Source: JBDTNL01 sp039933785
GTDB lineage: Bacteria; Acidobacteriota; Thermoanaerobaculia; Multivoradales; JAGPDF01
Assembly: GCA_039933785.1 (NCBI GenBank)
Contig: JBDTNL010000038.1
Span: 1 to 35,791, forward strand
Reading direction: 5' to 3'
DNA: 35,791 bases
Part shown: piece by piece, positions 17,232-24,946 of the stretch
Layout of the letters: every line of letters starts with the position of its first letter
Position numbering within the stretch: the stretch's first letter is position 1
Made by a program: the position numbers and the translations under genes
The notes under the pieces: model-generated
Told to the model about the DNA's origin: nothing
Databases searched by the model: none
What the model saw: the letters and a program-made list of their open reading frames with translations, nothing else

Positions 17232-19850
17232 ATGAACGCGTCGCGTTTCGCGCTGCTCAAGAAGACTTTTCAAGATGTGCTCGGCATGACGGACCAGCAG
17301 CGTTCGCAAGCCTTGGCCAAGCTCGCCGACGACGAGCCCGAAATCGCTGCGACGCTCCGCGCCTGGCTCGCGGCCGAGGCCGGTGGCGCCGCAGACTGGC
17401 TCGACGAGCCCGCCGCAGTCGGCTTGCCGGAGCCGGCCGGCCCCGAGGTCGAACGGCAACCCGCGGTTGCCGCGCCTCCCGAACGCGTCGGTGCCTGGAG
17501 GTTGGAGGCGGAGATCGGTCGGGGTGGCATGGGCAGTGTCTTCCGCGGCCACCGCGACGACGGGGCGTTCGCCCAGACGGTGGCGGTCAAACTGGTCCGT
17601 TCCGAGCTGGCGTCCGAGGTGCTGCGCCGCCGCTTCCTCGCCGAACGGCGGATTCTCGCCGGACTCGTGCACCCGAATATCGCGCATCTGATCGACGGCG
17701 GCGCGACCGCCGAGGGCGTTCCTTACCTGGTTCTCGAGTATGTTGCCGGCGAGCCGATCGATCGCTACTGCGACCAGCGCGCACTGCCCGTCGCCGAGCG
17801 CCTGCGGCTCTTCGTCGCGGTCTGCGGTGCGGTTCATTTCGCGCACCAGCAGCTGGTTCTCCACCGCGACCTCAAGGCCGCGAACGTGCTCGTGGACGGC
17901 GCGGGACACCCGAAGCTGCTCGATTTCGGAATTGCCAAGCTGCTCGAACCGACCGCGGCGCAAGACGATTGGACCGCCCTCGGCCTGGCGCGGCCGCTCA
18001 CGCCCGAGTGGGCGAGCCCCGAGCAGTTGCGCGGCGAGCCGCTGAGCACGGCTTCCGACGTCTACTCGCTAGGCATCCTGCTCCACGTCCTGTTGACCGG
18101 CAGGCGACCGCACCGCTTCGGCGCTCAGAGCCGAGACGCCTTTGCCGCCGAGATCGTCGCGCAAGGCGGCAGGCTCCGTCTCGGGGCGACGGAAGCGGCG
18201 GCGACGCCGCCGGGAGTCAATGGAAAGAGTCTGCGGGGCGACCTGCATCGGATCCTCGAACGCGCGCTCGCCCCGGAAGCTGCCCGACGCTACGGCAGCG
18301 CCGCCGAGCTCGCCGGCGACCTCGAGCGGCATCTCGCCGGCCTGCCGGTCGCGGCGCATCCGCCCTCGGCACGGTATCGCCTGGGCAAGTTTCTGCGGCG
18401 CCACCGCGCCGGCGCCGTGGCGGCCACCGTCGCGGCCCTTAGCCTGGCGGCGGCGGCCGTGGTCAGCCTGCACCAGGCTCGCATCGCCGAGCGTGAGCGC
18501 GGCCGCGCCGAGCGCCGGTTTACAGACGTGCGTCGACTCGCCAACGTTGCCCTGTTCGACATCCACGACGCGCTCGAGAAAGTGGCGGGAACCATGCCCG
18601 CGCGCCGCCTGCTGGTCGACCAGGCTCTGCGCTATCTCGACGATCTGGCGCGAGAGGCCGGGAGCGACGCCGCCCTGCTCGCCGAGCTCGCAGCCGCGTA
18701 CGAACGCGTCGGCACGATTCAGGGCATGCCGGGATGGTCGAGCGAAGGGCGCACGGGAGACGCCCTGACGAGCTTCGAGCGCGCCCTCGAGATCGAGCGC
18801 CGGAGCCAGGCGCTCGCCGATCGAGACGCCGGAGCCCCGGTGGACAATTCCGCGGAAGCGAGGCTCCTCACCCGAATCGGCTCGATTCGCGCGGCACGGG
18901 GCGACGCGCATGCGGCGCTAACCGACCACCGCGCGGCGCTGGCACTGCTCGAACATCGAGTCGCCAACCTTCCCGCTGGCGGCGAGTCCGGCACCGCGAC
19001 TCGGCTCGCGCTCGCTCAGACTCAGGTGGCGGTGGGCGACGACGTTTGGTGGCTGGGCGACATCGCGGGGTCGACGCGCTGGTACAAGGACGCTCTGGCG
19101 ACGGCTCACGCCGCCGCCGCAGCCGATCCTTCGACCGCCGCGATCCGTCAAACCGGGGTCGCCGAACAGCGTCTCGGTGACGCCGCCGCGGAGGCCGGCG
19201 ACTGGGGCCGGGCGGTCGAGCACCACTCCGCTTCGTTGGCGGTGGATCGACAGCTTGCGGCGCGGCGACTCGAGGGCACGGAAGGCACGGAAGGCGTCGC
19301 CGACGCCGAGCTCCGCCGCGACCTCGGCACCGATCTCAGCCGGCTCGGCGACGATCAAGCCCGGCGAGGTTTCGCCGCCGAGGCGCTGGAGCTCCACCGC
19401 GAAGCGATCCGCTTCCGCGAGACCCTGCTCGGCGAGGAGTCCGGCGACGCCCGCGCCGCCGACGATGCGGCGGAGTCCCACCTCGAGGCCGCCAAGGCTC
19501 TGGTCGCGCTCGGTAGACACACGGAGGCCATCCGGGAGGCCTCGACCGCTGTTGGGCGTTGGCGCGGCCTGGTGGATCGCGACCCCAGCAACGCGCTTTG
19601 GCGCGACTCGATCGCCAGCGCGCTCACTGTCCGCGCGGACGCGGAGTCACGGGTCGGCGACCGGCGATCGGCCGCCGCCACCTGGGCCGAAGTTCTAGCG
19701 ATTCGCCGCCGTCTGCTGACCGACACGCCGGACCTCGCGAGCAACCGGGAGGCGCTCGCGAAGCTCGAACGAGCGCCGCTCAGTCGAAGTAGCCCGTCAC
19801 GTCCACGATCACATGCACCGTCCCCCCGGGCGGTAGCCCCGGACGGATAG
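17232..19850 (+). CDS. Membrane Ser/Thr protein kinase with TPR domain
   Basis: 872 residues. An N-terminal helical segment (1-85) leads to a Hanks-type kinase domain: glycine loop GRGGMGSV (96-103), Lys120, catalytic HRDLKAAN (211-218), DFG (231-233) and PEWASPEQ (258-265). One transmembrane helix (about 394-415) and then a long TPR-like region (about 440-855) follow, outside the cytosolic kinase. All catalytic residues are present. It probably senses an envelope signal and phosphorylates the sigma factor encoded 10 bp upstream. The last about 25 residues (Ser/Arg/Pro-rich) are read antisense through the conserved end of the next gene (71-bp overlap), so the native C-terminus may have been lost. 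Confidence 0.88.
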   Translation: MNASRFALLKKTFQDVLGMTDQQRSQALAKLADDEPEIAATLRAWLAAEAGGAADWLDEPAAVGLPEPAGPEVERQPAVAAPPERVGAWRLEAEIGRGGMGSVFRGHRDDGAFAQTVAVKLVRSELASEVLRRRFLAERRILAGLVHPNIAHLIDGGATAEGVPYLVLEYVAGEPIDRYCDQRALPVAERLRLFVAVCGAVHFAHQQLVLHRDLKAANVLVDGAGHPKLLDFGIAKLLEPTAAQDDWTALGLARPLTPEWASPEQLRGEPLSTASDVYSLGILLHVLLTGRRPHRFGAQSRDAFAAEIVAQGGRLRLGATEAAATPPGVNGKSLRGDLHRILERALAPEAARRYGSAAELAGDLERHLAGLPVAAHPPSARYRLGKFLRRHRAGAVAATVAALSLAAAAVVSLHQARIAERERGRAERRFTDVRRLANVALFDIHDALEKVAGTMPARRLLVDQALRYLDDLAREAGSDAALLAELAAAYERVGTIQGMPGWSSEGRTGDALTSFERALEIERRSQALADRDAGAPVDNSAEARLLTRIGSIRAARGDAHAALTDHRAALALLEHRVANLPAGGESGTATRLALAQTQVAVGDDVWWLGDIAGSTRWYKDALATAHAAAAADPSTAAIRQTGVAEQRLGDAAAEAGDWGRAVEHHSASLAVDRQLAARRLEGTEGTEGVADAELRRDLGTDLSRLGDDQARRGFAAEALELHREAIRFRETLLGEESGDARAADDAAESHLEAAKALVALGRHTEAIREASTAVGRWRGLVDRDPSNALWRDSIASALTVRADAESRVGDRRSAAATWAEVLAIRRRLLTDTPDLASNREALAKLERAPLSRSSPSRPRSHAPSPRAVAPDG

Positions 19851-22800
19851 CGAGGGTCCCGGCCGCATTGGTGGCCAGATTCAGCACTCCATTGTTGGCC
19901 CGCGCCTGGCCGGCGGTGAAGTTGATCACGCTGGTGATCGGAGTGGCTATGTTGCCCGCGTAGAGCTGGAGGCTTCCCGCGGTAGTCGCGCCCACCACGG
20001 TGACGTTGATGGCCAGACTCTTCGCCGCCGGCGACAAGAATGAGCAACTCCCAACGAAGCCGAGAGCGGACACGACCCGCGTCACGCCGCCGCCGACCGG
20101 CCCGCTCGGATCGTTGCGCGAGTCGTAGAGGCGGCAAGGCTGGATGGTGTAGAAACCGCCGCGCTCCGGCGAGCGGTACTTGGCGAGTAGTAGATCGCCA
20201 CTGGCGCTGGGGCCGTATGTGGTTCCGGCGACTACCGCGTCGCCGGAATTTCTTTCCACCGCGAGCGCCGAGCCCTGATCGTCCGCTCCTGACGAATCGA
20301 AGAAGTCAAAGCCGAGCAGGCCCAGACTGTTGTCGTAACGGAAGAACAGAAAGTCGTGCAGCTTCGAAGACACCGAGAACCGTGATCCCGCGACCATGGC
20401 ATTGCCGGCCAGGTCGGTAGCGACGTCGTAGCCGATCAAGTCTTCGTCGATCGGTCCGAAGCGACTGACCGCAAGCTCGACTCCGCTGGGGCCGTACTTG
20501 ATCGTCGCGGCCTGCTGGTTGCGGGCCGGCATCTTGGTCGCGAACCCGGTGACGAACGAATTGCCGCTCGAGTCGAGTGCGACATCGAAAGCCTGATCGT
20601 CGCGGCCGTCGAAGTCCTTGACCGCGGTCCACAGCGGCGTCGCCGAGTTGCCGAAAACTGCGGTCGTCATCCAGTCGCCGTTCGAGCGTCCGGTCGCCAC
20701 GACCGTCGAGGGGTTTCCCGTTGCGACGATCGCCGTGCCCACCGCATCGCCGCCCGATTGCGTGCCGCCCCACGAGAGAGCTCCCGTGCCGGCGTCCAGG
20801 AGAGCCATGAAGAATTGGTTGCCGGCGCCGGCGCCCGAGGCATCGACCGCGACACCGGTGATGTAGACCCCTCCAATGCACTGGCCGAACTGCTTGTCAC
20901 GACAACCCGCCGCCACGGCGTAGGCGACCGACCCGCCCGATACATCGGCGCTGGTTGCCCAGGGCAGGCTACCGTCGGCCAGGGGATAGCCGAGCACGAT
21001 GAAGTTGTACTTGCCGTTCGCCACGGTGGCGCCGGCCACGAAAACCCGGTCGGTCCCCAAGGCGATGCCGTACGACACGTCGGCCAGGTTTGCGGCGCCG
21101 TTGAAGCGCTTCGACCAGAGGGTCGCGCCGGTCGCGCCATCGAGGCGCAGGGTAAGGATGTCGTAGTCGGTGCCCAAGCCAAGCGACCAGCCGGTGACAA
21201 AGACGGCGCCGTTGCCTCCCAGGACAACGCCGGTCGCAAAGTCGGCGCCGGCACCGCCGTCGATCGTGCGCGACCACAGCAAGTTTCCGCCCGGGCCGTA
21301 TTTCTGGATGAGGAAATCGCTGTCCGTGCTACTCGCCGCGGGCGCCGTGGACCCGGCGACCACCGTGTTGCCGAGACCGTCGATGGCGATCTTCTGACGG
21401 CCGAACTGCGGCGGCCCGAAGCCAGCCAGCACATCGTGGGTGTCGAGCAGAGGTTCGCTCCGTCGCCAGGTCTCGACCAGCGCCGGGCTGTACTTGAGAA
21501 CCACGAGATCGCGATCGGTCAGAGAGGACGCCCCGCCGACGACGACGACATTGCCCGTCGGGTCGGTCGCCACATCCACGCCGAGGTCGGAGGGCAGCAC
21601 ATCCGTGGCGACTTGCACGGGAGCCGTGTTTCCGTTCGCGACGTTGAGCGACAGCGTCTGGAAGTCCCGGCCACCGCCCGCCGTCTTGTGGTATCCCGCG
21701 ACCACGACTCGGTTGTTGCTACCGCTGAAGGCGATCGCCGTGGGCACGTAGTCGTCGCCCGAGGCGCCGGTACCGAAGTCGTGCGCCCAGAGCTCGGTGC
21801 CGAAGCTCGCCTCGTATTTGACGGTGTGCATGGTGTAGCCGCCGGCGACCCGGGAGCGCCCAGTCACGTAGACGTTTCCGCCGCCGTCGAGAGCCACGTC
21901 GTGCGCGGCGTCGTCTCCGCCGACGGGGGCGTAGTTCACGTTCTTGAGCCAGAACAGCGAGCCATCGCCGGCGTGGTACTTCAAGGCGAAGAACTTGGGA
22001 TCGCCGAACTTGTCGGTCTCGCCGACCACGGTCGGGTTCGATGCCGCGTCGATCGCGATGGCGTGCGGATAGACGTTCTGGATCGAGGTCGCGTTGTGAG
22101 ACCAGAGTACGGCGCCGTTCGCGGTGTCGTACTTGACGGTCAAGAGACTCACCAGGCCGCCGAGCGTCTGATCGCCGGAGCCGGACACCACGACATGGCC
22201 GTCCGGGCCCACGCCGATCACACCCACGACGTCCTGACTCTGGCCGGAGGTGATGGTCGTGGCCAGGCTGCGCCAAGTCTCGGCGCCGGTCGCCGGGTTG
22301 TATTTGATGGTCAGGAAATCGGAAATGTTGGTCGACCCAGTATTCCGAGTACTGCCGGCGACGAACGGCGTGCCGGCGGCGTCGACGGCGATCACCGGCT
22401 CCCAGTCGCGATTGTGATCCGGCCCGTCGGCGAGCTTGGCCCACAACTCGGCTCCCGTCGCCGCGTCGTACTTGGCGGTCAAGAAGTCCGAGTTGCAGGG
22501 ACTCGCGGCGGACTTGCAACTCTCGCCGGTCACGTACACCGCGTCCGCGGACAGGACCAGAGCGGTCGCTGTGTCCGTGAGCTGCGCACCTCCGTCCAGC
22601 GTGCGGTACCAGAGCAAAGTCCCCGCGGCGTCGTACTTCTCGATCAGGAAATCCTCTCCATTCTGCGCCTCGACGGTGATGGTACCCACGACGTAGATGC
22701 TGCCCAGCCCGTCGACGGCCACGCAGTGACTGCCGAGGGAGCCGCTGAACTGGCTTCCACCCTGAGGGAAGGACGGCGGATCGGTGAAGGCATCCTGGGC

Positions 22801-22932
22801 TCCCGCGTTGACCCGCACCGACCAGGTCGGAGGGTCGGCCAGCGCGCGTCCGGCAGGTATGAGTGCCATCACGAGGGCTCCCGTGAAGCAGATCCGATCG
22901 AGGCCTGGTCGAATTCGGATGAATCGCATCAT
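19780..22932 (-). CDS. Secreted SBBP-repeat double beta-propeller protein
   Basis: 1050 residues from the second ATG cluster (ATGATG at 22932, GGGAGG 8 nt upstream). A signal peptide (cut near ALA-DPP, about residue 32) is followed by about 14-15 repeats of the pattern (D)FLxxKYDxxTGxxLWxxxxxG plus GNVYVTG, the SBBP beta-propeller blade (e.g. FLTAKYDAATGAELW and FLTIKYNPATGAETW). Two seven-bladed propellers would fit. The last about 130 residues (CRLYDSRNDPSGP ... VDVTGYFD) form a separate C-terminal domain common on large secreted proteins of Acidobacteria and Actinobacteria. It is likely exported; ligand unknown. A two-stem RNA element lies before the start. Confidence 0.85.
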   Translation of the reverse strand: MMRFIRIRPGLDRICFTGALVMALIPAGRALADPPTWSVRVNAGAQDAFTDPPSFPQGGSQFSGSLGSHCVAVDGLGSIYVVGTITVEAQNGEDFLIEKYDAAGTLLWYRTLDGGAQLTDTATALVLSADAVYVTGESCKSAASPCNSDFLTAKYDAATGAELWAKLADGPDHNRDWEPVIAVDAAGTPFVAGSTRNTGSTNISDFLTIKYNPATGAETWRSLATTITSGQSQDVVGVIGVGPDGHVVVSGSGDQTLGGLVSLLTVKYDTANGAVLWSHNATSIQNVYPHAIAIDAASNPTVVGETDKFGDPKFFALKYHAGDGSLFWLKNVNYAPVGGDDAAHDVALDGGGNVYVTGRSRVAGGYTMHTVKYEASFGTELWAHDFGTGASGDDYVPTAIAFSGSNNRVVVAGYHKTAGGGRDFQTLSLNVANGNTAPVQVATDVLPSDLGVDVATDPTGNVVVVGGASSLTDRDLVVLKYSPALVETWRRSEPLLDTHDVLAGFGPPQFGRQKIAIDGLGNTVVAGSTAPAASSTDSDFLIQKYGPGGNLLWSRTIDGGAGADFATGVVLGGNGAVFVTGWSLGLGTDYDILTLRLDGATGATLWSKRFNGAANLADVSYGIALGTDRVFVAGATVANGKYNFIVLGYPLADGSLPWATSADVSGGSVAYAVAAGCRDKQFGQCIGGVYITGVAVDASGAGAGNQFFMALLDAGTGALSWGGTQSGGDAVGTAIVATGNPSTVVATGRSNGDWMTTAVFGNSATPLWTAVKDFDGRDDQAFDVALDSSGNSFVTGFATKMPARNQQAATIKYGPSGVELAVSRFGPIDEDLIGYDVATDLAGNAMVAGSRFSVSSKLHDFLFFRYDNSLGLLGFDFFDSSGADDQGSALAVERNSGDAVVAGTTYGPSASGDLLLAKYRSPERGGFYTIQPCRLYDSRNDPSGPVGGGVTRVVSALGFVGSCSFLSPAAKSLAINVTVVGATTAGSLQLYAGNIATPITSVINFTAGQARANNGVLNLATNAAGTLAIRPGLPPGGTVHVIVDVTGYFD

Positions 22933-22944
22933 GGTCGCACCCTC

Positions 22945-22992
22945 CCGCTTGCCAAGGAAGAGGGCGAAAGCCACCCTCATCTAGACAAGCGG
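22945..22992 (-). promoter_or_regulatory. Two-stem 5'-UTR element next to the ribosome site, copy 1
   Basis: In minus-strand RNA, an inner hairpin pairs GAGGGUG (22978-22972) with CGCCCUC (22966-22960). It is enclosed by a perfect 7-bp outer stem, CCGCUUG (22992-22986) with CAAGCGG (22951-22945). The 3' arm of the outer stem overlaps GGGAGG (22946-22941), the Shine-Dalgarno, by two bases. A G-U pair in the inner stem works only in minus-strand RNA. A sister element lies at 27268-27311. Confidence 0.6.
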
Positions 22993-23021
22993 ATTCGGGG
23001 GCGTTTTTCTTCGCTCTGCGC

Positions 23022-24923
23022 TCAGGCCGCCTTGCGCTGTCCGCTCAAGGCGATGAAACGCACCGCGGCATCCTGGTCTTTGGCGCCGGCGGCGAAGATC
23101 TGCCGAGTGCGCGGATCGCCCGCAAAACGCAGGCGCGCAGCGCGCAGTAGCGAAGCGCGCACTTCCGGCGTATGCGGAATCCCGGCCTCCGTTCCGTAGT
23201 CGAGCGCGAAGGCCTTGGCGATGCCGCTGATCGATTCTGCCTGGTCGAGGCGCACGAGCGCGAGCGCCGCCGACAAACGCACCGCCGGCTCCGGGTTGAC
23301 GAGCATCCCCTCGAGGATGCGGGCCGCGCCCGCGGGGCGGCCGATGGCCAACGCGTCGGCGGTCTGCCAGTGCAGCTCGGCGATGGCGGCCTCGCGTTGG
23401 CCGGCCTTGGCGAGAAAGCGTGAGCGCTCGCCCGTCACCAGGTTGCCGACCAGCTGCACGGCCCGCTTGGCCTGCTCGAAGGTGCTCGGCGCGGCAAGGC
23501 CGAGGCCGCCGCTCACCACGGTCCCCACCACTGCCATGATCAACGGCTTCAAGGCCCGCCACACCGAACGGAAGCCGCGCGGGTCGAGCGACCAATCCAC
23601 CTTGGCGAGAGCCGCTTCGATCGCCGGGAGCTGCGACGTATCACCGAGCTCCAACAGGCCGACCCGTACCCAGGCGGTGAGCCAGTCGTTGGGCGGGCCC
23701 TCCGCCAGGGCCTGCTCCAGCGCTTTCCTCGCCCGTTCTCCGCCCAGCTCGACGAGGTCGCGCACAACTCGGGGGCGGATATCGGGAAGCTTCGCCTCCA
23801 TCACGCGGCGATGGCCGATCACCTCGACCGCCCACTTGAACGCGGCTTCGTCTCCGGCTTCGTAGAGCGCCTGCGCGGCGCGAATCTGCTCCTCGGGGTC
23901 GCGGTCATCGAGTTCGCCGCGCAGCTGCTTGATGGCCGCCTGGTCGTGGAAGGCGATCGCCAGCGCGCGCAATGCGGCCTGCTTGGTCAAGGGTTCGCCT
24001 CTCGTCTTGGCGAGCTTGCGCAGAGGTTCGATCCCGCGCGCGTCCGCCGCACGGCCGAGCCCCTGGGCGGCTCCCAGCCGGTAGGGTTCGTTACCCTTGC
24101 CCGAGGCGTACGCCAGGACCCGGCCGAACGCTCGTTGCCTGGACTCGGTGTCGAGCCCGCCAGAGCCGACGAGCGCGCCCAGCCCTTCGAGGGCAGCGTT
24201 GCGCAGCTGGACTGCTCCCGGATCGAGCGGCGTGTCCTTGGCCCTTTTCTCCTCCGACTCGCCCAGCATGCCGGCTTGATTCGTGATCGAAATCGAGTCG
24301 GCGTTGTCGAGCATCCAGACCAAAAGCTTCTCGGCCCGTTCCGGGCCCAGGCCCGCGATACCCCCGAGACACGCGCCGGGCAGCCAGTCCGCCTGCAGAA
24401 CCTGCAGGCAGTTAACGTAGAAGCGCGCCGCCGCCTGCCCGTCGCCGAGCTTGTCCAAAGCCTGCGCGGCCGCTATCCCTCGCACCCAAGGGCCGGTGAG
24501 AGCCTGCTTCATGTCGCGCTCCATCTGCCCGGGCTGCAGGGTTGGCACGACCGGCAGCACTCCGGTGAGCCCACCGAGGAGGGCTTTGGGACCGAGCATG
24601 CCCTTCGCTGCTGTCATCGCGCTCTGCATAGAATCGGAGGCCATGAGGCCTCCCATGCCCTGCATCGCCAGGGTGATGATGTTGGTCTGGCGCCGCAGCG
24701 CCGAGCGCAGCTGATCGAGCGCTTGCGCCCGCTCGGCTTCGGTCAACAGTGGACTGCCTTCTTCGACGAGGAAATTCGCCACCACCGGGTTGCGCGTCTC
24801 GGCCAGCAAGCCGGATCCCAGGATCTCGGCGAGCCCGTCCGCCGGTGGATTCGCGGCGTCGCCGCCGAATGCCGGCGAGGCGAGCAAGAAAAGCGCGGGA
24901 ACCAGGGTGCGCAAAAGTGCCAT
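23022..24923 (-). CDS. Secreted HEAT-repeat protein of unknown function
   Basis: 633 residues with a clear signal peptide (MALLRTLVPALFLLASPAFG, cut near 20). The body is helical, with HEAT/PBS-lyase-like repeats (e.g. AAQGLGRAADARGIEPLRKLA, then QAALRALAIAFHD and AAQALYEAGDEAAFKWA), and a hydrophobic segment near residues 485-505 (PLIMAVVGTVVSGGLGLAA) that may be membrane-associated. GGGGAGA precedes the ATG. It lies 23 bp after the stop of the ZU5-like gene, so they are probably one operon. HEAT arrays bind proteins; no catalytic motif is seen. Confidence 0.78.
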   Translation of the reverse strand: MALLRTLVPALFLLASPAFGGDAANPPADGLAEILGSGLLAETRNPVVANFLVEEGSPLLTEAERAQALDQLRSALRRQTNIITLAMQGMGGLMASDSMQSAMTAAKGMLGPKALLGGLTGVLPVVPTLQPGQMERDMKQALTGPWVRGIAAAQALDKLGDGQAAARFYVNCLQVLQADWLPGACLGGIAGLGPERAEKLLVWMLDNADSISITNQAGMLGESEEKRAKDTPLDPGAVQLRNAALEGLGALVGSGGLDTESRQRAFGRVLAYASGKGNEPYRLGAAQGLGRAADARGIEPLRKLAKTRGEPLTKQAALRALAIAFHDQAAIKQLRGELDDRDPEEQIRAAQALYEAGDEAAFKWAVEVIGHRRVMEAKLPDIRPRVVRDLVELGGERARKALEQALAEGPPNDWLTAWVRVGLLELGDTSQLPAIEAALAKVDWSLDPRGFRSVWRALKPLIMAVVGTVVSGGLGLAAPSTFEQAKRAVQLVGNLVTGERSRFLAKAGQREAAIAELHWQTADALAIGRPAGAARILEGMLVNPEPAVRLSAALALVRLDQAESISGIAKAFALDYGTEAGIPHTPEVRASLLRAARLRFAGDPRTRQIFAAGAKDQDAAVRFIALSGQRKAA

Positions 24924-24946
24924 ATCGGTCTCCCCTGCGCGCGCCG

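Noticed and set aside
20758..23199. An 813-codon open frame on the plus strand, antisense to the SBBP gene
   Set aside because: GC-rich repeat coding sequence leaves antisense frames open. The translation has no recognisable domain, and the minus strand encodes clear signal peptide, propeller repeats and C-terminal domain.
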